Shown one piece after another: positions 1-10,360 of a DNA stretch of 64,000 nucleotides. Within the stretch, counting starts at the first letter, position 1. Each line of letters opens with the position of its first letter. The translations under genes were made by a program, and so were the position numbers. This stretch comes from Hymenopellis radicata (taxonomy: Eukaryota; Basidiomycota; Agaricomycetes; Agaricales; Physalacriaceae), in the NCBI GenBank assembly GCA_015501595.1, contig JADNRX010000277.1:1-64000 (forward strand). The letters are read 5' to 3'. A model generated the notes under the pieces. It saw only the letters and a program-made list of their open reading frames with translations, did not search any database and was not told the origin of the DNA.

Positions 1-164
1 GGAAGGGCAAAACAGATTGTCTACGCCAAGCGGTAAGTGCTCGTCCGTGCTGTTGTTGGCCACCGTGATGTTCTCTCGAAGGAGGGCCACCCTCAACCGC
101 CTCCACGCCAACTTATGGTGGTCCCCTCAGGTGGCAAATGATCTCTGCAAGTCTACGTTGTATC

Positions 165-262
165 TAGAGCATTGGTAGCCTCGCGGTTATGACGTCTCCT
201 CGATATCCATTTGTGTGAGGATTTTTTTGCCTCAAGTCTTGTCTTGGGTTCGTGCCAGTGGT
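165..262 (+). other. possible tRNA-like / SINE-head sequence
   Basis: This stretch has a near-match to a Pol III A box at 176-186 (TAGCCTCGCGG) and a weaker B-box-like word at about 247-256 (GGTTCGTGCC), about 70 bases apart as in tRNA genes. I could not fold a convincing cloverleaf. It may be a tRNA-derived SINE head or chance. The rest of 1-559 shows no gene I can support. Confidence 0.22.
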
Positions 263-559
263 GTTCAATCCAAAAGCAACATTACTCAGCAAAAGGTTTT
301 AGCACACACCTCTCTTGAGATGATGCTGATAATCCATTCAAGTTTCATTACTATTCCCGCATATGACCTTTATTCACATTGACTCAGAGTGCAGGAAAGT
401 TGTAGAATGATGGGCCATCGCCCGAACCTCCAAATTCCGGAGAGTCGCATAGCTACGGCGCACCTTTGCAACGTGCAACGTTCAGTGACATATACGGCGA
501 TCATCATAACTCATAACTCATGGCGATCGATGAAATCATGCAAGTTGCCTCCTCCCGTC

Positions 560-1294
560 ATGCAGCAGCCCTACTTTGAGAGCGTCAAGGCATGGCTCTC
601 TCTCTCAGTCTCCTGCTCCTACTGATCCCTTCACTAGTCCTTCGCAGACGTCCCATCCACGCCGACGGGATCGACGCGCACGCGTTCTCCGAGGCCTCCG
701 ACGGCCTCGTAGGCATGTTCGACCTGCTCGGCTCCGGCGTCTTTGGCTTCGTGCAGTCCGACATCCGGAACAACATCCGCGTGCGTCTTCCCTCCGAGTC
801 AGCGGATCCAATTCTTATGTTACTAGGACGTCCGCACGCACTACAACGCCCTCGCGCAGCCCACGACCGTGGAGGTGATGCTCCCAGATTGGGGCGCCGG
901 CCGCGGCGCGCTGGTGCGCCTCGTGCGCGGGCTGCGTTCACGTGTGTCGCGCTGCAGAACATGCAGGCGCAGCCGGCGCGCGACCTGTATGGGTGCTTCA
1001 AGGCGTCGTATGATAGCGTGCTCAAGCACCACCATTCGTTTGTCATTCGCTCTGTCGTCTATGTGGTGTTGGGTTTTTCTTTTGCGCGTGTTTCGATCGT
1101 TGAATTTGCTGGGGGGATAGGTCGCCCTCCGCGCTGTGCCGCACCGCAAGGACTTTTACGAGGGGATAGCGCAGGGCGCGCCGCATGATAAGCTCGACGA
1201 GGAGCTGAGGAAGTGGCTTGCCGGCCTGGACACGATTGTGATACGGCTCAAGGTGTTTCTGAAGGAGGGCGGCTTCGGGTCGTGTAATTTTTAA
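560..1294 (+). CDS. glycolipid transfer protein (GLTP) domain protein, reading frame interrupted
   Basis: This encodes a GLTP-fold protein of about 205 residues. The family is cytosolic and moves glycosphingolipids between membranes. Family landmarks in order are FESVK at the start, SFADVP after the first intron, FDLLGSGVFGFVQSDIRNN, RGL, FTCVALQNMQ, SYDSVLKHHHSFVIR and FLKEGGFGS at the end. The Asp and Asn of SDIRNN match the Asp48/Asn52 headgroup pair of human GLTP, and the His of KHHHSF matches His140. The position of the sugar-stacking Trp (LxWLxRGL in the family) appears as Arg (GALVRLVRGL). Introns lie at about 591-638, 784-828 and 1051-1116; the first donor could be GC or an upstream GT. 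Two single-base deletions seem needed to join the frames, near 653 (CCC expected before ATC) and near 936 (TTT expected). A start at ATG 592 is an alternative. The family call is firm; intactness is not. Confidence 0.72.
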
Positions 1295-1516
1295 GATGGA
1301 GCGATGATCTACTAGAGGCTTGGTGCATTGTATATTCTTCTGCATACTTACCGTGACAACGCTGGCTCACTCTCGCTATTTACTTCCCTCAGCTCTTACA
1401 ATTTGTACTATTTAATTAGACGACTTCGTTAGGTGGCCCCGTATTCTTGTAATTGTCGTGTCTTTCTCTTTCTATCTTGGCGGGAGGTTGGACCATAGCT
1501 TTCTAAACTTTGCATG

Positions 1517-1588
1517 TCGGATATGGCGTAATGGCTAACATTAGCGCCTCTAATGTGAGTATGTGGGGTTCGATTCCCCATATCCGAA
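1517..1588 (+). tRNA. tRNA-Glu-like gene with CTA at the anticodon position
   Basis: The 72-nt sequence has a perfect 7-bp acceptor stem (TCGGATA with TATCCGA, discriminator A). It has a perfect T stem (TGGGG/CCCCA) around a TTCGATT loop. Its D region, TGGCGTAATGGCTAACAT, strongly resembles eukaryotic tRNA-Glu. Aligned position by position with tRNA-Glu (also 72 nt), the anticodon loop is CTCTAAT with T33 kept and the anticodon CTA at 1550-1552. In this register the anticodon stem has only three good pairs and the D stem has a mismatch. An alternative fold pairs CATTA with TAATG around GCGCCTC. It may be a tRNA pseudogene; the first run of five T lies about 28 bases downstream. Confidence 0.55.
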
Positions 1589-2762
1589 TCTCAATATACT
1601 TCTTGATGAGCAAAATTTTTGCGCTAGTTGCAGTGATGATCCCGCCTCCAACTTCCGACTCTCCAGGTCATATGAGTCATCGAGGAGAACTTGGAGTTTT
1701 GAGGGTGCTCGAGGTGTAGCCTGAGGAGGGAGCAGAGGCGAGGGCTTGCGATCGTCTCAAGGTAGTGTCTGTTTATAAGAGACTGCTGGAGCACCAACTT
1801 CACGGTACCTGAGCTCAGCTGGGGGGTTGATTGTTTGAAAGTAGCTAGTATTTGAACGGGGCCTATGTATACTTATACAACGATTCATGTATCTAGCGAA
1901 GGGACCGTGTCGTGTATCTTTCCTTTCCTATACTCTCGCAGAGGATCGCTACAGTAGGCTACGTAAGGGGTGGCCTAGGTACTGAATATACGTACCGGTC
2001 CGATGTACGCCACCCAAAGTAGAACGTGATTCTGAATCTGCAAGATTTTGGAGGTTTTGAGCCGCCAAAAATCGCCGAGGATGTCACAGCACGTGTCCCC
2101 CTGTCACGCCTTCAGATCGCGTTTCTTGGCTTCTTTTTGGTCCTCCGCTTCGCCAAAGCTCATTTACGTCCGCGTCCTCCACAACAGTGATTTCCGCGCT
2201 TTCTGAGAGCAGTAAGCGGTTCCGGTCCAAATTTTCACCCCGGTAAACAGAACCCAAAATTTACTCACAACCGCACTTGGGCCCGTGAAATCCGCCGGCA
2301 TTTCCTCCATTTTGGCCTCGAATCCGCCACTTTTCGCCGCCAAAATCGCGTTTTTGGGGCCCTCAAATCCGCCAAAATCGCCGGCGTCCTAGGGGAGTTT
2401 CCCAGGGCCTTTTGGACTCGCCTAGGTCGTCGATCATGGAAGTTGAACCAGCTCAATGTTAACGGGTGGACACTATGCATGGCGGTTCTCGAGCTGACTA
2501 TCGCCATTCGGCCTGAGATGGGCCGCGAAAGCCTGTCGTGACAGTGTCGTCTTATCACCACCACCACCGCCTCAGGCACGTGTTAACTTCTCTTTCAACA
2601 GCTTCAACGACGATGTTCCTCCAGCCATGCTGGACTTCATTGGCAGACGATCCTCTATCTGGAACCTCCTCGCATGTAGATCCGGATCGATGGGTTGTGA
2701 TTCTGTCCGGTATGCGCACCCGTCAACTTATTGGATTAACCCGAGTCGATTGATAGCGATAT
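1589..2762. other. gene-poor stretch upstream of TPR-CHAT gene
   Basis: I see no convincing gene between the tRNA-like sequence and the N-terminal exons of the TPR-CHAT gene. Around 2060-2390 the phrase CCGCCAAAATCGC recurs in several imperfect copies, forming an unclassified local repeat. The last few hundred bases (about 2540-2760) may contain the true start of the TPR-CHAT gene, but I could not fix a start codon. Confidence 0.3.
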
Positions 2763-5700
2763 TTGCCAGATTTTCAAGTCAAGACAACAGAGACAAAAGC
2801 TGTCAATAAGGACATACGTTTCTTGGACAGAAAACTAGGGCTTGTCATCGGCTCGAACAATGTAGTGCCGCCGACTTCTCAGTCGGACGGCGACGGGATC
2901 TGGAAGTTTCCGTGCACCATTAACTGGCGAGTATTCTCAATCCTCTATTCATTCACTTCTTCACCTTATGCGGCTGACATAGGCCTCTCAATGAGGCCTC
3001 GGCGTCCACTAGGTTTACTGTCTACGAGGCCTTGGAGAACGTTGGTCTCACATTGGGGTCAATAAGCCTCAACAAAGCCGACTTTCTCTCCCAACCACGA
3101 CACAGTACATGCCTTCCTTGAGTTCCTCGCTTCCTCGCTTAGTAACCATGAACGTGAAGGAGATTCTGTTTATTCTATCACACTTGCTGTAACGCCAGAT
3201 ATTCAGCTTACATTTTCCGCCACTCCATCTCTCCCAAAGCGTGAGTAACACTCCGAATTGATCCCCTACGATGTGTTCATTGAAATCGATTTCTTCTGCA
3301 GCGCCTGCAAGCGTCCTACATTTCAAGAGAATAAGGAAGCCCAGTTTCCGAGCATCGCGGTCTCAGCCTGAGGGTGTCTCGCTCACACTGGAAACTGAGC
3401 CGCCAGAATCCCATAAGTTTCCAGCTTCAGGAAAGGTACGAATCAAACTCGGACCATGTGCGTTCTTTCCCCCATGGCACGGCGTTGGTTTCTGAAGCGT
3501 TTTCGTAGCAAGCACAGATGATGAATTCCGAGACTCTGTACGCCTTCTCACACAGTTGCCCAAACCTTGGCCCAAACACGTCAAAATTCCTATCAACGAT
3601 CCGCTGTTCCAGTCCATGACGGAACGCTGCCACTCCTTTCCCCATCCTGCAGGCCGTGCAATGCTTCTTGCAGACTTGGGCTGCTTCTTCGATGTACAAA
3701 GCTATTTGGGTGATGCGGATGGAGCGACCAACTATTACCGCTCTAGAGAGTGCTTCAGCCTGTCTTCTCGACAAGTGTTGACGCTCCCGCCTGCTCTGCA
3801 GCGCTTGTTTGTGCACCGCATCAGCAATGACCGACGCACAATGCGATGGCAGTGTATTCGCTTGACGTCTTTGGCGGTCACTATCATATGCCACTATCTC
3901 GATTCGCCGTTTGAGTTGCAGGACCCCAATGACATTGATCGTGTTATTGCTCTTCTCGAATCTGCAGAGGGCATCGTATGGATGAACTGTGATTATCTGC
4001 ACGATGTGGTCAAGTTCTGCAGTGCTCTAGCACAGGCATACTGGCTTCGCGTAGAAGTAACGGGATCATTAGTGGATCTCGACAAGGCAGTCAATGTCGT
4101 TGACATACATCTATCGTATCTCGTTGATGACATAGACTCGGCCATTGATTCAAAGATGGATGCCTCCAACCGCTACGCGCTGATCAATTATCTCATTTTG
4201 CGCGGCGCAGCGGGTTTGAGGCGTTTCCAGAGGCTGAGGGGGCGGCAGGATCTAGACAGCGCATTCAATCTTCTGAAAGCGGCTCTCATTCTCACTCAGG
4301 TTTAAATTCAACCTGGATCGAGGAACTTTTGGCGCAGGCATACCTTTCCAGTTACGAGACCTTCAATGACAGAAAAGATCTGGAAGAGTGCATCCGGTTG
4401 AGGAATGATATCATTGGCCGACTCGGAGTCTCCTCCCCTCGGAGCAGTTATACCTATTCCTTGGTCTTGCCAGTGGACTCTTTCTTCGCTACTCGCACGA
4501 AGGTCATGATCCGGGTGATCTCACAAGAACGGTCATGATTTTGGAGGAGGGAATACAGCACAGGTCTGGTCCCCTCTTTTTGAAGTATTATGCGACGCTG
4601 GGCTTGGTGCTTTCCAAGAAAGCTGAACAAGGGGGTGACCTGAAGGATTGTGAACGCGCCGTGAAAATCACCAAGGATGTTGTCAGGATGACCCCAGATG
4701 CATTAATGGTTAAAGAATACTATCAATTTTATGCGGCAAATGCGCTTATCCTACGGTACACGATGCGAGGTGACAAGGAGGATCTACGCGCATCATCTTC
4801 CCTCCTTACATCCATTGCGCGAACGATCTCCAACCCGCCCCAGCTCCGGTTTATGGCCGTGTTACTACAACTGGACCATCTATTCGAGACTACATGGCCC
4901 ATGCTCATGGAACTCCTCAGCACTGCAATGTCTATCCTCCCTAGTGTCACCCCACTCGGTCTACCTTTCCTCCATCGGCGCTTCATGCTCACTGGTCCGT
5001 TTCTCCTGGGAACAGACATCCCTCGCTATGTCGAATTCCCGTCTTTCGCTGCTGCATGTGCGATTGAGAACGAGGGCCACGCAACGGCCATTGAATGGCT
5101 GGACCGAGGCCGATCAATTCTCTGGGAACAATTTGCCCAGCTCCGTGCGCCACTCGGGCTTGAAGGTGACGCGGATGATGCTGAACGACTTAGAACTCTT
5201 CAGCTGGAGCTTCTCCATGACACGGTTCTAATGAAACTTAACAAATCCCAGGGCAAGACAAGGGAAGAGTTGGATAAACAAATCGGGGAACTTAAAGGTT
5301 CGGATATTGATTGGGAGCATGTCATACACGACAACGAAGATGAAGGGCAGAAGCTCAGGAGGCATGCCAAGCAGTGGGAGGGTGAAATGGCAAGGTTATC
5401 AACCCTTGAGGACGCGGATTCGCACCGGCCTCTCCTACATCGTGTTGCCGCCGCCGGTATAGATGGACCTGTTGTCATAATCAACATTGGTTCTAATCGA
5501 TGCGACGCTCTCATCATCTTACCAGGATGTGTCGAAGACGCCGTGCATGTTCCTTTACCAGCACTCACGAAAGCTGATGTCATCCGCATGAAGAAGAACC
5601 TAATATCGCTTCTTGGAGACGACTTTTCGTTCAAAGTTCCGTCTCGTTCCGCGTCGGTCAAGAGGGTCCCAATCCGCGCCGACCTCGATACTGATCCGGA

Positions 5701-6650
5701 GGAGGAATTCCGTGAGCTCCTCAAGGAGCTTTGGGTCAAGATTGCTGAACCAATTCTCCATGCTTTGGGATTCAATGTCAGTGTGCGTAGATTTCATTTT
5801 GATGTGATACGTACCTTATATGTGCGATCCACAGTCGCTTCGTGCAGACTCCGAGCCCACCACTCGGTTGTACTGGTGTCCCACGCAACAGCTGACTCTG
5901 CTCCCCCTTCACGCAGCAGGCGATTACGACAAACCCGGTCCTGGCTTCCGAGTACACGACTTCGTCGTCTGCTCGTACGCCCCCAGTCTTAACGCTCTGC
6001 TTCTCGCCAAAGCAAAGACCACCGTTCAACGCGAACCTGCTTCTAAGGAACAACACCGCATACTCGTTATCACCGTCTCTTCTCATCATGGCCAACTACC
6101 CCTCTACGCCACCAAAGAAGAGGCATCAAATATCCGAAAACACGCTGCCGCATCCCATTGCGAATATATACATCTCGCAGAAAAAGACGCCACTCCTGAA
6201 CGCGTCTTATCAGAGATGGCGCAGGCCACGTCGGTCCATATCGGATGCCACGCTGTTAACGACAGCGTAGATATATCCAAGAGCGCGCTTCTCCTCAGCG
6301 GAACGTCGAAGCTCACGCTCAAGGACATGATGACCACTTCCGCCATTCCGACCGGCAAATTGATATTCCTATCTGCGTGTCAGACTGCCGGTGGGGACGA
6401 GGAGCTGCCAGCTGAGGCGCTGCATCTCGCTGCCGGGATGCTCTTTGTGGGTTACAGAAACGTGATTGCGACGATGTGGTCTATTCAGGATAGGCATGCC
6501 GTGAGCGTGGCGGATGATGTCTATGGGTATATGTTACAGAGTGAGGTGGAACCGGCGCGTGCACTGCATCTTGCTATGCAGAAGCTCAGAGCGAAGGTTG
6601 GGGAGAAAGAGTTTTTGCAATGGGTACCCTACGTACACTTGGGGGTTTGA
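2763..6650 (+). pseudogene. TPR-CHAT protease-like protein, left copy (frameshifted)
   Basis: The protein has an N-terminal part of unknown fold (about 2763-3550), a long helical TPR-like middle (3556 to about 5780) and a C-terminal CHAT domain (5820-6650). CHAT is a caspase-related cysteine peptidase fold. The likely catalytic His is in SVHIGCHA and the Cys in IFLSACQTAGGDEELPAE, followed by the family signature AGMLFVGYRNVIATMWSI. Short introns interrupt the N-terminus (about 3434-3510) and precede the CHAT domain (5778-5834). Compared with the right copy, a base is missing near 4298 (CTCAGG against CTCAAGG) and near 4460 (TATTCCTTGG against TATTCCCTTGG). The frame also shifts near 3090. 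These are pseudogene lesions or base-calling errors. The start is uncertain. It is the outermost gene of the left arm, followed by the esterase on the same strand. Confidence 0.7.
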
Positions 6651-7139
6651 GTCGTACGAAGGAAGCAGTAAACATTACGAATGTATTGAATCTAGTTGAG
6701 GCTCCTTAAGCTTTGTATCACGAATAAAATAACGCTTACCACATTTTCCCAACTCACCTCCAGACTTACAGCTAGTGTGCCCATAAAAGAGGAGATGTCT
6801 GTAAGTCATATTTCTCGTAAATCAATGCGTCGAAGAGGGCCATTTTGGTTTATGGCCAAGATCAACCTGGCGAGTCCGACTTTTAATAAGACGCGGAAGA
6901 TTCCGGCCGAAGAGCGAGGTAAAGGTTTACCGTTTTCGGGGCTTCCGCTCCTTCACCAATGACCACCATGTGGGAACGCGCGACTAGGAATATTCATCGC
7001 TTCTCTTTCCTCGCCTTGTGATCCATCACCTCCCCCGTCAGGTGCCGCAGACTTGAATAGCCTAGGCAGTTACGGTATGCTAGGGAGCAGACCTTATAAA
7101 CGAGTTGGAATCATAGAGTGTCAGCATCGTTTCTACGAA
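6651..7139. other. TPR-CHAT / esterase intergenic region, left
   Basis: I see no supported gene. The region is conserved in the right arm (about 54954-55446). A TATA-like TTATAAA at about 7094 lies roughly 45 bases before the esterase start. Confidence 0.4.
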
Positions 7140-9171
7140 ATGCTCTTCGCGCGACTTGTCTTCGTCTGCTCTCTGGCGCCTTTTTTCCTCCCCACTGCAG
7201 GCAGCGACACGTTTGTGGTGGACACTGGATATGCCAAATATCTGGGCAACCATACTTTGCCTAATACTGTGGCCTATCTGGGTATTCCGTATGCTGAGCC
7301 GCCGCTTGCAGACCGACGTTTTAGGGCGCCACTTCCGCTGAACACAACTCGTATCACTTTGGAATCCGGACATCGGCCTATTGACGCGAGGTCGTATCCG
7401 GATTTCTGCATACAGGGAACAGTGTCAGGTATACGATTGCGTTCGGTTCCGCGAACGTGTGCTGATTCTGATCACAGGTACTTTCGGTGGTGCTGGATCT
7501 GAGGATTGCCTCAAGATCAACATCTATGCGCCTACTTCGGGTAACAATTGTGCGTGCGGATGATCCTCCAAACACGGCCCGGCTAACAACGTGCATAGTT
7601 CCCGTGCTCGTGTACTTCCATGGCGGTGGCTACATTCGCGGTAACCCTGCCAACTTCCCTTTCGACCACTGGATCGAACAGAGTCCCGACATTGTCGCCG
7701 TCACGGTTTACTATCGCCTCTCCTCCTTTGGTTTCCTTGCTACTCCCGAGTTCAACGATTCCTCCAATGGAGATTTCAACGCCGGCTTCTTGGACCAACT
7801 TGAGGCGCTGCGATGGGTTCGACAACATATCGCGTCGTTTGGCGGCGACCCAAGTAAAGTGACAATTAATGGACAAAGCGCCGGCGGAGGCTCGGTAGAA
7901 CTGCACCTCATTGCTAATCATGGAAGTGAGAGATTGTTCTCTAGTGCCGTACCCCAGAGCATCTATCGTACACCAATGCCGCTTCCGGAACTGTGCACGG
8001 TAAACTTGCAAGTCATGGGGTGACATCTAGGCTGACAGACCTCTTAGCCTCTGTTTGATTTCTTTGCCCAAGAAGCTGGCTGTGGAGATGGCGCTGTCAA
8101 ATCTCGATTGGCCTGTTTACGCAGCGCACCCCTTAGCGCACTCACTCGTGCCCAAGATTTGCCTAGTTTAAATCGTACTCTCTTGTCTGTCATTCCGCGA
8201 CTTCCTGCTATCGCTCACTGACTGTATCTAGCCCCGGACCGTACTACGAATTCCATCCCGTAATAGACAGCAACGTGTTTACGGAGACTCCAACACGCTC
8301 TCTTCTTTCTGGTATCTTCGCGAAGGTGCCTGTTCTGGTTGGGCAAGTTACTATACAGTCTATACAGCATCGTGCTCATATTCTTGTCTACCAGAGCAAC
8401 TTCCAACGAGACTGGCCCCGCGACATCGGGGGACATTGTGACTGCCATGAAAGCGATGTATCCCGGTCTTAGCGACGAAGATACAGAGGAATTCATCAAA
8501 GTACTATGACACATTCTCAAGCCTTGGCTACTTGACTGATGTGAGCGCTTAGGTGTATCCTGCATCCGATTTCGCCTCGGACGAACAACGCCTTAGGACT
8601 ATTACTGGGGAATCCCGCTTTCGATGTGGTGTAAGTCGTGCTTTCGCTTGCCAGTATGCTACCGTCGTCTCATCCTTTCCGTAGCAAACAATCGTAGGCG
8701 ACGCATTTTCTAGAAACGGAGTCGATACATGGGCCTACCGATACAATCAGCCCAACCCCAGCGTCGGCGGCGAACCTGGGGTTGTCGAACACGCTGCCGA
8801 GAATTGGATGATGTTCCGCGGAAGCAACACTGGGTGAGAGGCGCGTCGCGCTGGTCAGTGTCAAGTACTGACGAGGTTACAGTATAAACGGCACTGGCAC
8901 GTTTACGCCCATGACAGACGCCGAAAATGCCTTTGCTGCGGAGCTGATCGCGTATTGGATTTCCTTTGTACGTTCTGGCAACCCGAATACGTTTAAGCTC
9001 GACCGCTCCCCCGTGTGGACTGGATTCAATGACGCTGGAAACCTTGGGCGGATTGTGTTACAGCAAACCGAGGTGATAGGCGGAAGCGGAAGTTTTGTGG
9101 AAAACGAACCAGCAAAGGAGGCAGCTCGTTGCGCTTTTGTTGCAGGAAAAGCAGGAGCCGAGCAGAATTAA
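7140..9171 (+). CDS. type-B carboxylesterase/lipase, left copy
   Basis: This is a secreted alpha/beta-hydrolase of the cholinesterase/type-B carboxylesterase family, which hydrolyses carboxylic esters. It starts with a clear signal peptide (MLFARLVFVCSLAPFFLPTA). Family blocks follow: GIPYAEPPLADRRF, GSEDCLKINIYAP, the oxyanion-hole motif [19 protein letters not shown], and the nucleophile elbow GQSAGGGS, whose Ser is the nucleophile. Later blocks are AMYPGLSDED and EHAAENWMMFRGSN, the likely catalytic His region. It ends AFVAGKAGAEQN and stop. Several 45-60 base introns are evident, for example 7429-7477 and the one ending before TTCCCGTGCTC at about 7600. I found no frame break in this copy, unlike its right-arm counterpart. 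It lies between the TPR-CHAT gene and membrane gene A on the same strand. Confidence 0.85.
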
Positions 9172-9846
9172 CGTTCATGTCAGTGTGAGTAATGTGAACA
9201 ATTGAAGGACTTGGCTATGATCTCCCACGCGCTATGAACCTCTTTGCTCTGACCTTCATTCATCATATTTCTTGAGACTTCTGCTTGCAGGAAAACTCAT
9301 CATGATCGTGCGAATGCTCTTCGAAACTGTCCGAAATGAAATCATCTGACCTTCGCTAATAGCTTCTAGGCAGTGCACATACTGTTCTTTGAACGCACAT
9401 TCAACGGCACGGGGCACCTTGGCTGTCCAAAGCATTCATACGCGCGCGATCGTCGCTTCAATCGTCTTAACACAGCATATAACCTACCTACCGCTCAGTA
9501 ATATCGCAAGACGAATGTTCTCCTTACACGTTTATTCTATCCCATGTTTCCTATTGACTTTCTTCTCCATCAACCGCGTCACCCTAGCAATACTTCATCG
9601 TCTAAGACCTTAAGCGCTGTACCATTCGAGGTATCTGCCTCATGACAAGCAGCATGGCATCACAGCCTCTCCATGTATTACGCGAATCAAACTCAAGGCC
9701 TCCTTCGCATTCGCCGTGCTTGCTGTCGTTCGACACACACCTTGGCTTCTTTTCCGTTCAAGTGCCACAGCCATTGGCTGTATAAAATTACTCAGTTATT
9801 ACGCATATATATGGGCTTTCGACCGCACTCTCGAATTCAGGCTACC
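9172..9846. other. esterase / membrane gene A intergenic region, left
   Basis: There is no supported gene. The proximal part carries TCAAGTGCCAC at 9758-9768 and a TATA-like ATATATAT at about 9805, about 40 bases before the start of membrane gene A. Confidence 0.4.
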
Positions 9847-10360
9847 ATGAACATCACCATTATTCCTACTCCTCCTCCAGCCCCGGTGACAGACTCCGCT
9901 GCTCAAGTCCCCAGCCGACTCTACTCCGGTTTACAGACTCTCCTTCTCTGTACAGTGGTCGCTGTCGCGTGGCTCATAGGCCTCTCCCTCCTCATCATCA
10001 CCTACGCCACCTTCACCCTCCTCGGCTATGCCCTCCTCTCCATCTCCACCATCCCCCACGGCCACGCCCTCTCCGTCTTCTACGCATCCCTCATCGGCGG
10101 CGCCGTCCTCCTCCCCCCAATCTGCATCACATCCGAAGTCGCATTCCGATACACGTGCCGCTGCATCTTCCCGCGGTATCGCGAGTCCTACAGACGCTTT
10201 GGGGTTGAAGATTCTGGTAGGGTCCTCGTTTAATGAGGCGAGGCTTGTGGATAAGGGTCATTTGGTGGCGGCTAGTGCGCTTGGAGGATTTATTTTTCAA
10301 ATGATCTATGAGGTTTTGAGAGCACTGATTGTGATGGTCACGATGTCATGCTGCGAGTAG
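9847..10360 (+). pseudogene. small multi-pass membrane protein A, left copy (internal deletion)
   Basis: I do not recognise this family. The N-terminus is Pro/Thr-rich, then a long hydrophobic helix ends in TFTLLGYALLSISTIP. The motif HALSVFYASLIGGAVLLPPI and a distal segment GHLVAASALGG follow, giving three to four predicted membrane segments. Against the right copy, about 63 bases are missing after YRESY, near 10190. This removes a block equivalent to WMEYVPRALIIPVFLGG and shifts the frame, so the forward reading stops at about 10233. The family stop is at 10358-10360. Paralogues B and C follow on the same strand. Confidence 0.6.

Noticed and set aside
3427..5775. Long minus-strand open frames over the TPR-CHAT gene, also present in the right arm
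   Set aside because: They overlap the recognisable TPR-CHAT coding strand and show no motifs; conservation follows from arm identity.
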